From positions 97,915 to 161,914 of the forward strand of contig CAWBVG010000047.1 in the NCBI GenBank assembly GCA_963792175.1: a stretch of 64,000 nucleotides of DNA. Reading direction: 5' to 3'. The notes under the pieces were generated by a model. It was not told where the DNA came from. It saw nothing but the letters and a program-made list of their open reading frames with translations, and ran no database searches. This DNA comes from CAWBVG01 sp963792175. Its GTDB lineage: Bacteria > Acidobacteriota > Vicinamibacteria > Vicinamibacterales > CAVVIG01. The position numbers and the translations under genes are program-made. How positions within the stretch are numbered: position 1 is the first letter of the stretch; the number at the start of each line of letters is the position of its first letter. Positions 1 to 7,714 of the stretch are shown piece after piece.

Positions 1-1
1 C

Positions 2-235
2 GTGATCGTTCTGAACGCGCAGACGGTGGCGGTGCGAGCCATCCACGTCTACCGCCACGCGCTGGCGCCGATCGCGGATCGGATGGGCATGCGCTGCCGC
101 TTCACGCCGTCCTGCAGCCGGTATGCGGAGATCGCGATCACGCGGGACGGCGTCACGCGCGGCGGCTGGAAGGCACTCAAGCGGATCGGCCGCTGTGGCC
201 CGTGGACGCCTCTGGGCACGCGGGATGATCCGTAA
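2..235 (+). CDS. yidD: YidD membrane protein insertion efficiency factor
   Basis: This small peripheral membrane protein is thought to assist YidC-mediated insertion of inner-membrane proteins. The 77-residue reading has the family core: a CRFTPSC motif at residues 32-38 followed by SRYA, then a G-W-KALKRIGRCGPW stretch near the C-terminus. Its length is normal for the family. The GTG at base 2 may be the start, but the frame is open to the left edge, so the true start could lie outside. The usual partners (rpmH, rnpA, yidC) are not to its right, where a convergent gene follows; the left side cannot be seen. Confidence 0.9.
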   Translation: MIVLNAQTVAVRAIHVYRHALAPIADRMGMRCRFTPSCSRYAEIAITRDGVTRGGWKALKRIGRCGPWTPLGTRDDP

Positions 236-277
236 TCAGCGTTCGGCTATCTGCCTTCAGCTATCAGCGTTCAGCGC
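236..277. repeat. Heptad word repeat, TCAGCNT family
   Basis: Six consecutive 7-nt units share a TC-GC core: TCAGCGT, TCGGCTA, TCTGCCT, TCAGCTA, TCAGCGT, TCAGCGC. The block lies between the convergent ends of yidD and the next minus-strand gene and supplies the last codons and stop of the latter. Confidence 0.75.
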
Positions 278-653
278 CGCTCAGAAACAGCTTCTTCCCG
301 TCTTCGTGCAGCAGCACCCACAACCCGTACAGGCCGAGCGCGGTGCCGTACGGCAGCAGCAGGAGATCGATCGAGCCGAGCATCAGCGCCGCCATCCGCG
401 ACCACGGACGCCGGCGCCGGAGCGGGACGCCAACCGCGACGTGAGCGGCGCCCCAGACAATCGCGATGATCGCCAGCGCGGTGAAGACCGCGGCAGTCAG
501 GCCGGCGGCGAACTCGCCGCCTTCGGTGCGATTCGCGGAGGTGATCAACGCGACCGCGCCGACGCCGAGCGCCAGCGTCGACACGCCGACGAGCGTGGTG
601 AGCAATCCCCAGACGATGAAGAGCATGCCCAGCAGATCGACGTGCGGTACCAT
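264..653 (-). CDS. Small integral membrane protein
   Basis: A 129-residue protein of unknown function. Hydrophobic stretches at about residues 8-36, 49-75 and 86-112 suggest three or four membrane helices, separated by a short basic loop (RRRRPW) near residue 80. The ATG at 653 is preferred because the longer reading adds 100 low-complexity Arg/Pro residues. The last few codons (SGAER and stop) lie in the heptad repeat shared with the yidD end. No enzymatic motif is visible. Confidence 0.7.
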   Translation of the reverse strand: MVPHVDLLGMLFIVWGLLTTLVGVSTLALGVGAVALITSANRTEGGEFAAGLTAAVFTALAIIAIVWGAAHVAVGVPLRRRRPWSRMAALMLGSIDLLLLPYGTALGLYGLWVLLHEDGKKLFLSGAER

Positions 654-662
654 GGGACTGAC

Positions 663-686
663 GTCGGGCTCGGGGCTAGGGGCTAG
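663..686. repeat. Heptad word repeat, TAGGGGC family (copy 1)
   Basis: The units TCGGGGC and TAGGGGC run in register and end in TAG. The same word recurs at 4646-4670. The block sits just upstream of the small membrane protein gene. Confidence 0.65.
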
Positions 687-718
687 TGAACGTACTCGTT
701 GGATCGACGAAGTCAGAA

Positions 719-757
719 CACGAAGAGACCAAGACTTCGTGGCTTCGTGTCTTCGTG
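719..757. repeat. CTTCGTG iterated-word block (copy 1)
   Basis: Three CTTCGTG words in a row at 8-nt spacing are preceded by the inverted word CACGAAG, so the block could form a hairpin. It lies in the spacer between two minus-strand genes. The same word recurs at 39993-40035. Confidence 0.65.
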
Positions 758-784
758 GCAGCCCGAGGCCGTTCGGTATCAAGG

Positions 785-1195
785 TCACGCCGCCGAGGAC
801 CGGACGGCGACACGGACTTCCACGCGCACGAACGACGAGTCCGGGGACTTCAGGCGGAAGCGCAGGCGGGCGCCGTCGGGAACGCCGGCGGGCACCGGGA
901 CGCGCACGGAATGGTAGAAGCGCGACTCTCCAGTCCCGCGGCACAAACCGCACGGCTCAGTCCACGTCTCCCCGCGGCCGCCGCAGTTAGGACACGTGGC
1001 GCGCACCGGCACTTCGACCGAGATGACCAGACCGCCGCTGGCTTCCCGCGGCGACAGCGAAACCTCGGCGTGAAGCAGGTTGCGGCCTTCGCCTTCCATC
1101 CGCTCGCCGAGGAACCCGTCGCAGATGCGTTCGACGGCGCGCCCCACCGACGGGAAGTCGATGGCAATCTCGTCCGCAAAGCATTCGTGAGACAT
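785..1195 (-). CDS. DnaJ-type zinc-finger/C-terminal domain protein
   Basis: A 136-residue protein resembling the cysteine-rich centre and substrate-binding part of DnaJ, without a J domain. Two CxxCxGxG repeats are visible (C68/C71 and C82/C85), enough for one zinc site; full DnaJ has four. The C-terminal part (VRVPVPAGVPDGARLRFR) resembles the DnaJ C-terminal beta-sandwich. No DnaK-interacting HPD motif is present, so a co-chaperone role is inference. It has its own ATG start and no close operon partner. Confidence 0.75.
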   Translation of the reverse strand: MSHECFADEIAIDFPSVGRAVERICDGFLGERMEGEGRNLLHAEVSLSPREASGGLVISVEVPVRATCPNCGGRGETWTEPCGLCRGTGESRFYHSVRVPVPAGVPDGARLRFRLKSPDSSFVRVEVRVAVRSSAA

Positions 1196-1228
1196 CAGCC
1201 GCTCTGGCGATAGGATAGAACAAGAACC

Positions 1229-1396
1229 ATGCCCGGCACCAAAGAATGTCCACTCTGTGGCGGATCGATGCGGCTCCGCCAGCGTGAGGACGTCGTGCGC
1301 ATTCCAGGCAATCCCAGTGCCACGGTGCGCAGCACCAAAGAATGGCTATGCCCTGACTGCGACTACTTTGAAGAAGCCGAAGAGGAAAGCCGGTGA
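1229..1396 (+). CDS. Small double-CxxC zinc-ribbon protein
   Basis: A 55-residue ORF starting at ATG 1229. Two CxxC knuckles, C7/C10 (CPLCGG) and C41/C44 (CPDC), are spaced as in a zinc ribbon, and the tail is acidic (EEAEEESR). The function is unknown. The two knuckles in a clean frame support a real gene. It is divergent from the DnaJ-like gene and convergent with the following minus-strand zinc-ribbon gene. Confidence 0.6.
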   Translation: MPGTKECPLCGGSMRLRQREDVVRIPGNPSATVRSTKEWLCPDCDYFEEAEEESR

Positions 1397-1399
1397 GGG

Positions 1400-1621
1400 C
1401 TAACGGGCACCGATCGTCAGCAGAACTTCTTTGCGGAGTGTATCTTCGAACTCTTCGAAGTTGAGCGCGGACTCACACTCGTCACACAGCACTTCCAGGA
1501 CCGCCGGACGGCTCTCTTCAGACACTTCCACGCGTCCGCCTTCGACATTCACGACGTGCATCTGCAGCGTTTTGACCAGAAAATTCCGGTCGTTGCCACA
1601 ATTCGGACAGGTCAACGTCAC
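1400..1621 (-). CDS. Zinc-ribbon domain protein
   Basis: A 73-residue protein with paired CxxC motifs (C5/C8 and C46/C49), consistent with one structural zinc; the function is unknown. The start is chosen at GTG 1621 because AAGGAG lies about nine bases upstream on the minus strand. The frame stays open to an ATG at 1711, but that ATG overlaps, within a CCATGG palindrome, the start of the divergent small gene, and the extra 30 residues are not zinc-ribbon-like. Confidence 0.6.
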   Translation of the reverse strand: MTLTCPNCGNDRNFLVKTLQMHVVNVEGGRVEVSEESRPAVLEVLCDECESALNFEEFEDTLRKEVLLTIGAR

Positions 1622-1709
1622 GTATGGAACTCCTTCGCCATTCGATTCTATGTAATGGCCGGGGCCAGAAGCAATGCAAATATGGCCGAAATCTGCTAGA
1701 TTTCGCGCC

Positions 1710-1877
1710 ATGGCACCCGGATCTTACGAAATCCACAGCGAAGCGCGCGGTCCGCACTGGATCGCATGGGTCAGTCGCGACGGCAGTGGCAAACCCGAAC
1801 GGTCGGTCGTGCTGGTCGCCGAGACGCGCGAGAAGGCGGAAGCCCGGGCCCGGGACTGGGCGGAGCGCGGGTACTAG
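1710..1877 (+). CDS. Conserved hypothetical small protein (55 aa)
   Basis: A 55-residue soluble protein beginning MAPGSYEIHSEARGPHWIAW. It looks like a compact beta-beta-alpha fold: two aromatic-rich strands, then a basic/acidic helix (ETREKAEARARDWAERGY). No catalytic motif is seen. ATG 1710 is preferred over an upstream ATG at 1674 because the intervening residues overlap the regulatory region of the divergent gene. The gene ends just before the AAGGCTC heptad repeat and converges on addA. Confidence 0.5.
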   Translation: MAPGSYEIHSEARGPHWIAWVSRDGSGKPERSVVLVAETREKAEARARDWAERGY

Positions 1878-1886
1878 CCCCGCCCC

Positions 1887-1934
1887 AAGGCTCAAGTTTC
1901 AAGGCTCAAGTTTCAAGGCTCAAGGCTCAGGCTC
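1887..1934. repeat. Heptad word repeat, AAGGCTC/AAGTTTC family
   Basis: Seven units of exact 7-nt period alternate AAGGCTC and AAGTTTC (1887-1928), followed by a degenerate unit. On the minus strand each unit carries TTGA, so TGA stops occur in all three frames. The addA reading frame terminates inside this block. Confidence 0.8.
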
Positions 1935-4757
1935 AAAGGCCTGGCGACGAACCGGGATTTGATCGACGCTGGCAGGACCTCCCCCAGACTCCCCCGCCCG
2001 AACCGGCACACCCCGTCCTTGAACGCCGCCGACAGGTACAACCGGTCCCGCGCCCGCGTCAGCGCCACGTACAACAGCCGCTTGCTCTCTTCGCGCTCGC
2101 GCGCCTGCGCGTCTTCGTCGGCCTCCGACTGGTAATCGGCAATCGCAACCGACGCGTCGCCGGCGAAATCGTCGACGACCCGAATCGGAGGACGCCATCC
2201 TCCGGTGCCGCGACCCATGTTGACGAGAAAGACGATCGGGAATTCCAGCCCTTTGGCGGCGTGGACCGTCATCAGGCTGACTGCATCGATGGCGTCGATC
2301 GCGGCGTTCGATTCGTCCCCCACCGCGAGCCGCTCCAGGTGGTCGGCGATGCGGGATAGCGTGGCATAGCCGCGGTTCTGGGCGCGCCGAACCATCCCGC
2401 GCAGCTTCTTCAGGTTCTCCCGCGCCTGACGGCGCCGCGGCCCGCGGAGCTCGTAGGCGTACGCCGTTTCGTCGAGCACCGCGTCGAGCAACGCCGACGG
2501 CGTCACTCGATCGACCAACGACAGCCACGACCCCACCGAGGCTCGCAGGCGCTCCAGGACGCGACGATCCTCGTCCGCCAGAGCTGGCACCGGCGCGGAA
2601 CCCAGGATGATGGAGGCGGGATCGTCCGCGATCCGGGCGACCGCGCGATCCGACAGGCGGACGATCCGCGATCGCAAGAGCGCGGCGGCACGCAGATCCG
2701 ACAGTGGGTCAGCGAGATACCGCAGCAGCGCGACCGCGTCCTGGATTTCGTCGGCGTCGAAGAATCCGAGGCCCTTGTAGACATACGTCGAGACGCCGCG
2801 CGCTTCGAGCGCGGCCTCGAAGTCGCGATGGCTATCGCGCGAGCGGAAGAGGATGGCGATGTCGGCTGGACGCGCTTCTCGCGGTGTGCCCGTCGTCCGG
2901 TCCCGCACGATGGTTCCGGCCAGCAGGCGCACGATCTCGTCCGCAACCAGACCAACAGTGGTCGTGACGCCTTCGGCGGCGATGAACGATACGGGTTCGG
3001 GACGGAGGTCGCTAGGAACCTCCGTCCCCACGCCGTCGCACGGGGGACGGAGGTTCCTGGCGACCTCCGTCCCGGGGAAACGATCGTCTGTGCCGAAACG
3101 GAAGGCGTCTCTACGCGCTGCGGTGGCCTCGCCGGCGACAATCTCCGCAAAAACCTCGTTGACGAACGCCAGGATCTCCGGCACCGATCGGAAGCTCTGG
3201 GTGATGGCGTGCCGCGCGCCGCCGTCCGGGCGCAGAGCCTGCACGAACAGCGCGGCTTCGTCCACGACGGCGACGTCGGCGTCACGAAAGCCGTAGATCG
3301 ACTGTTTGCGGTCGCCGACGATGAAGATCGACGGCGGCAGCGCGTCATCAGCCGCACCGAAACCTTCGCCCCACCCCTTCACGAGGTGACGGACCAGATC
3401 CCACTGCGCCCGGCTCGTGTCCTGAAATTCGTCCACGAGGACGTGGCGGTAGCGCGATTCGATGCGCAACCGGCTCTCCGCAAACTCGTCCAGGTCTTTC
3501 AGCAGCTTGATGGCGCGTTCCAGGACGCCGGAAAAGTCCAGCAGCGCGTGCGATTCCAGCGTGTCCTGGTACTGGCGCAGCGCCACCGCGAAGATCCGCC
3601 AGACGCCGCGCGACATCACGGCGTTCAGGTCGCGCCGGAATCCGCGGATGGCGTCGGCCACGAGGGGCGCCAACGTCGCCGCCGTCGCCCGATGCCGCCG
3701 CCACGCGTCGTCGGTGTCGCAGTCCGCGGCGTTGAACGGGGTACCGGTGAAGCGCTCGCCGCGGGGTTTGCCGTCCTGCGTGAGGAAATAGGCGCGCAGG
3801 CGATCGATCAGATGTCGAAAGGCGGCTTGTTCCTCGCGGCCCTGAAAGGGCCCCCGATGCGCTCTCGCGACCCTGCCCGCGATCAGGCCCGCGGACCAGA
3901 AGGCGAATGTCCGCCGCCAGCATCGCGAACTGCGGATGATGGCAGGGGCCGTCGTTCAGGAACCCGTCCAGGCCGTCGCGCGCGCTGTCGAAGATGTCCA
4001 CGAGCTTGACCGCCGCGGCCGCGCACGCCGTCGCGGCTGTGAGATTGCGCGGACCGCTCTGCAGAAAGCGGCGGAGGGCGTGCGGTGCCACCAGCCGCCG
4101 ATCGAGCAGCGCGGCGATGCCGGCTCGCAGCCTTCGCTCGCCCAGCTGCGCGAACACCAGCGCCACGTCGTCGTCTTCCTTCGCGACCGCCCGGCAGATA
4201 CGCAGCGCCTGATCGAGCGACTCGCCGATCAAGCGAGGCACATCGGTGTCGGCCGCCAGATCGAAACCCGGGTCGACGTCCGCTTCGAGCGGAAACTCGC
4301 GCAGCAGCGACAGGCAGAACGCGTCGATCGTCGAAATCGCGATGTCGCCGAGACGCTCCTTCAGGTCGCGCCACCGCCCGGCGTCGAATTCCGAGAGGCG
4401 GCTCGCCTCCTTGAGCCGGTCGATGATCCGCTGCCGCATCTCGGCCGCGGCCTTGCGCGTGAACGTGATCGCGAGGATGTGATCCGGTTCGACGCCGGCC
4501 CGCAGCAGATTGACGTAGCGCTCGACGAGGACCCGCGTCTTTCCGGTGCCGGCGGACGCTTCGAGGACGATGTTTCGCGACGGGTCGATCGCCGCCAGTC
4601 TCGCCGAGACGTCAACAGCGCGCTGAGCGGCGGGTGGCGGCGCAGTAGGGGCTAGGGGCTGGGGGCTAGCTGATGCCGGGTTCGCGGTGCCGGGTGGATC
4701 CGGTGCCGGGATCGGTGCCGGGATCGAACCGCCATCGTCGTCGTCGAACGGCAGCAT
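1913..4757 (-). CDS. addA: AddA-like UvrD/Rep-family helicase, frameshifted
   Basis: ATP-dependent helicase subunit of an AddAB-type double-strand-break repair complex. The N-terminal part has Walker A SAGTGKT (residues 68-74) and AITFTRKAAAEM; the C-terminal part has the Walker B VDEFQDTS, GDRKQSIYGFR, the SFRS motif, TVHAAKGLEFP and LLYVALTRARDRLYL. The frame breaks once near the GGGCCCCC run at 3848-3855. ATG 4757 is chosen because it follows the addB stop by four bases (translational coupling). The protein ends about 50 residues after motif VI, so the C-terminal nuclease domain usual in AddA is not seen. The first 50 residues are a Pro/Ala linker made of tandem repeats, and a palindromic insert lies at 2999-3073. 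Confidence 0.85.
2999..3073. repeat. Nested palindromic element inside addA
   Basis: Two hairpins, each with an 11-bp perfect stem (GGGACGGAGGT / ACCTCCGTCCC) and an 8-nt loop, at 2999-3028 and 3044-3073. The two loops (CGCTAGGA and TCCTGGCG) are inverted complements with one mismatch, so the halves are also inverted copies of each other. The element is in frame and encodes a repeated peptide, GTEVARNLRP then GTEVPSDLRP. It sits between recognisable helicase motifs and looks inserted. Confidence 0.85.
4646..4725. repeat. Tandem short repeats encoding the AddA N-terminal linker
   Basis: Heptads TAGGGGC, TAGGGGC and TGGGGGC occupy 4646-4666 and are followed by TAGC. A second block at about 4685-4725 repeats the word GGTGCCGGGATC with variations. 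Both lie inside the addA frame and encode a Pro/Ala/Ser-rich linker before the helicase Walker A. Confidence 0.7.
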
Positions 4758-4761
4758 CGGT

Positions 4762-7647
4762 TCAGACCTCACCGACGTAGTCCTTTCGACAGACGACGGC
4801 GTAGGTGCAGGTCTCGCAACGATAGACGTCATCAGGCTTTGGCGGGAATTGGCCGGCGTCGATCGCGTCGAGCGTGTCGGCCAGCCGCTGCTGGGCCTCG
4901 GCGAGTACCTTGTTGCGATCCGCCGCCGACGAAAACAGCGGCACGACGCGCCGTGGTCCCTTGAACGCGAGGTAGGCCGCCTCTCCGAGCGTCCAGTTGC
5001 GGCCGCGATGCGAGGCCAGCTGCTGCTCCGCGCAGATGCTGTAGATCGGCAGCTGCAGCGCCCGCGCTCGATTCGGCGGCCAGCCGAGTTTGTAGTCGAT
5101 GAGCCGGAATGTTCCGTCCTCGAGCAAGTCGACGCGGTCGGCCTTGCCGCGAAGGGTCACCGTGCGCGGTCCGTTCGAGGAGGCCATCGTGAAGGTCCCG
5201 TCGAGCCTGTGCTCGAGCAGCCGTTCGACGACCGCGATCGGCCGCTCGGCTTCCATGCGGAACACCGCCTCGCCGAGCCCGGCCGCCGCTGACGATCCCA
5301 GCAGGCGCGTGCGCTCCAGGCCGGCTTCGGCGGCCGGCAGACGCTCGAGGGCGCGGTCCACGACGTCCGTGAACATCTCGCGCGCGAGCTCCAGATTCGC
5401 GGGGGTGACCGCGCGATGGCCGGCTTTCTGCCATCGGTCGAAGAACTGCTCGAACACGTCGTGGACGAAGACGCCCTGCCGCCGCGGGTCCATCACCTCT
5501 TCGTCGTCCGGTTCCTCTTCGAGCGCGAGGACGTGGCGGGCGAAGAACTTGAACGGGCAATCGAGATAGGTTTCGAGCGCGCTGACCGACCACGGGCGAG
5601 CGCGTGTCGCCGTCGAGCCGCGATCGCCGCTCGCGGCCACCGTCCCGTGGAACTCGGGCGCCTCGCCCGGGGAGCGGGCGATTCGCAGCTCCGCCCAGGC
5701 TCGAGCCTCGCCGCTGAGCCGGTCGAACACCACCGGGTCGAGTGACAACGCTTCGTCGACGAACACGCGCGAATCGACATCGGTCGTGCGTTCCACCGCG
5801 CTCAGGCGAGCGCGCGGGACCTCGTCGAGCTGCATCGACCGCGAGACGAGGGCGTCCTCGTCGAGCGTGAACGTGAACAACTGCGTTCGGCGCGCGGCGG
5901 ATCCGAGGAGATCGACGAATCTGGCGTCCGCGGCGGCGCGTCGATCCTGTTCAGACGGCCAGCCGAGCGACTTGAGCAGCGAGGGCGGATAGAAGATGTT
6001 CCGGCGCGGCCGCTCGGGCCAGTCAGGATCGATCAGACCGACAATGGCCACGTCGTCGAACGACCCGTAACGGGCGGCCTGATCGTCGAGCAGCTGCACC
6101 CCGCCATCGACTGTCGGGGCCGGCACGAACGTCTGCTCTTCGATCGAGCGGCGAACGGCGAGCGCGACCTCGCGGATGGTCCACTCCGGATCGTCGTGCG
6201 CGAGATGCACCATCTCGAGGGCCTCGAGCAGGCCGGCCAGGGCTTCGCGCGCGCGGCGCTCGCGGGCGTCCAGCGGACCCGTACCCTCGAGCGGCCGCAA
6301 TCGCGATGTCCAGAACTCGCGCAACAAGTGGATGTGCGCCGAAGCGGGCCGCGGCTCGGCCAGCGGCAGCAGCTCCAGCGTCGCGTGCCGCGCCGCCTGT
6401 AGCGCCGGGGACGAGGGCAGATCGTCGAGGCGGGCGGGATCTCCCAGATAGCGCGCGTGGCTCAAGGTTCTGTCGAGGGCGCTCGTCATGTCGCGAGTGA
6501 CGGCAGCGCCATCCACCGTGAACACGAAATGCGGTGAACGAAGAAGCGCGATGAGCGTGCTCCGCGTGAAGTTCGCAGCCACCGCGTCGAGCACGAGGTC
6601 GAGGGCCGCGACTGTCGGTTCGGCGGCGAGCGGGAGCGCGTCGAACGCCTCGTACGGGATTCCGGACGCGCCGAAGACTTCGGCGGCGAGGTAGAGATAC
6701 GGCAGCGGCCCCTTGAAGACCACCGCCGTGTGGCTCGACGGCACCGCTTCGCCGCTCGCTTCATCCGCTTTGATCTGGCGGGCGATGGCGACGAGCTCCT
6801 CTTCGCGATCGCGAACCGTCCACCAGGGTTCTTCGGAGCCGGGCGGGGTGACGAGCATCGGTTGAGGGTCGCGTATGGCGGTCCGGTCGGCGCCGCCGTC
6901 GACACCGGTCACCTCCTCCAATCCCGGCCACCACGTGTGCAATCGCTCGTGGAACCCGGTGCGGAGCACCGCCTCGGTGCACACGATGTCGAGCGTGTCG
7001 AGACCGGCGACTCGTGTCAGCAGATCGAAGTCGGCGCTGTACAGCCCCGCGGGATCGCCGATCCAGTCGGCCACGGACACGAGCACGTGGCGAATCGGAT
7101 CGACCGCTGCTTCGGACACCAGGCGATCGCGCAGCCCGTGCTCGTCGATGCCATCGGATTCGCCCACGCGGCGCTCGTACTCGCGAAATGTGCCGGCCAG
7201 GAACGCCGTCTGCGCCCGCATGCGCGCGGCGCCACGGTCGACCTCGTCGCCGCCCAGCGCCAGGTCGATCAGCTCTTCGAACCGGTTCACCTGCTGCGAC
7301 TGCCGGCGCAGATGATCGTAGAACCGCAGCATTTCGGCGACGAGACCCGGCCGCAGCTGAAACGACAGCGGTTCGCTCTCGCGGGCGACCGATCGCGCGG
7401 CCGCCTGCGCGATGACGTCGCGTTCCAGCGCCGTCAGCCGCCGTGGAGGATTCGCGAGGCGCTCATGCAGCCGGTCGTACAGCTCGTCGCGCGTCGCGAA
7501 CTGTCCGCGGTCGTCGCTCGAGCGCCTCAGCTGGCGCGCTGCGCCACTCGAGGGAACCACGATGATCGCGGATTGCGGATCTGGGATCGCGTCCTTCGGC
7601 AGGCTCGACCCCGACCTGGGTCTCGGGATCGAAGGCCTGATGGCCAC
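4762..7647 (-). CDS. addB: AddB-like PD-(D/E)XK nuclease/inactive helicase subunit
   Basis: Partner of the downstream AddA-like helicase. The C-terminal third has the exonuclease features: SALETYLDCPFKFFARH, a GVFVHDVFEQFF segment, the catalytic FRLIDYKLGW and LQLPIYS. CETCTYAVVC near the end, together with the earlier cysteine of LDCPF, gives the four cysteines of an AddB-type [4Fe-4S] cluster. The helicase-like part lacks a good Walker A, as in AddB. The frame is open to 7779, but that start overlaps the upstream gene and adds Pro-rich residues; GTG 7647 is used here. A heptad repeat at 7564-7591 encodes residues just before the first strand (IIVVPSSGAARQL). Confidence 0.85.
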   Translation of the reverse strand: MAIRPSIPRPRSGSSLPKDAIPDPQSAIIVVPSSGAARQLRRSSDDRGQFATRDELYDRLHERLANPPRRLTALERDVIAQAAARSVARESEPLSFQLRPGLVAEMLRFYDHLRRQSQQVNRFEELIDLALGGDEVDRGAARMRAQTAFLAGTFREYERRVGESDGIDEHGLRDRLVSEAAVDPIRHVLVSVADWIGDPAGLYSADFDLLTRVAGLDTLDIVCTEAVLRTGFHERLHTWWPGLEEVTGVDGGADRTAIRDPQPMLVTPPGSEEPWWTVRDREEELVAIARQIKADEASGEAVPSSHTAVVFKGPLPYLYLAAEVFGASGIPYEAFDALPLAAEPTVAALDLVLDAVAANFTRSTLIALLRSPHFVFTVDGAAVTRDMTSALDRTLSHARYLGDPARLDDLPSSPALQAARHATLELLPLAEPRPASAHIHLLREFWTSRLRPLEGTGPLDARERRAREALAGLLEALEMVHLAHDDPEWTIREVALAVRRSIEEQTFVPAPTVDGGVQLLDDQAARYGSFDDVAIVGLIDPDWPERPRRNIFYPPSLLKSLGWPSEQDRRAAADARFVDLLGSAARRTQLFTFTLDEDALVSRSMQLDEVPRARLSAVERTTDVDSRVFVDEALSLDPVVFDRLSGEARAWAELRIARSPGEAPEFHGTVAASGDRGSTATRARPWSVSALETYLDCPFKFFARHVLALEEEPDDEEVMDPRRQGVFVHDVFEQFFDRWQKAGHRAVTPANLELAREMFTDVVDRALERLPAAEAGLERTRLLGSSAAAGLGEAVFRMEAERPIAVVERLLEHRLDGTFTMASSNGPRTVTLRGKADRVDLLEDGTFRLIDYKLGWPPNRARALQLPIYSICAEQQLASHRGRNWTLGEAAYLAFKGPRRVVPLFSSAADRNKVLAEAQQRLADTLDAIDAGQFPPKPDDVYRCETCTYAVVCRKDYVGEV
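7564..7591. repeat. Heptad word repeat, GATYGCG family
   Basis: Four in-register 7-nt units: GATCGCG, GATTGCG, GATCTGG, GATCGCG. The block lies at the 5' end of the addB coding region or its leader. Confidence 0.6.
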
Positions 7648-7714
7648 GCCAGGATCGTCCGCCGGAAGGCGTGCAGGTTCGGGACACGGAGCAGCCGCGT
7701 CCGGCGAGGAGTGA

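Noticed and set aside
1674..1709. Upstream ATG extension of the 55-aa gene and ATG 1711 of the minus-strand zinc-ribbon gene
   Set aside because: The two would overlap divergently at a CCATGG palindrome. GTG 1621 with AAGGAG is a better start for the minus-strand gene.
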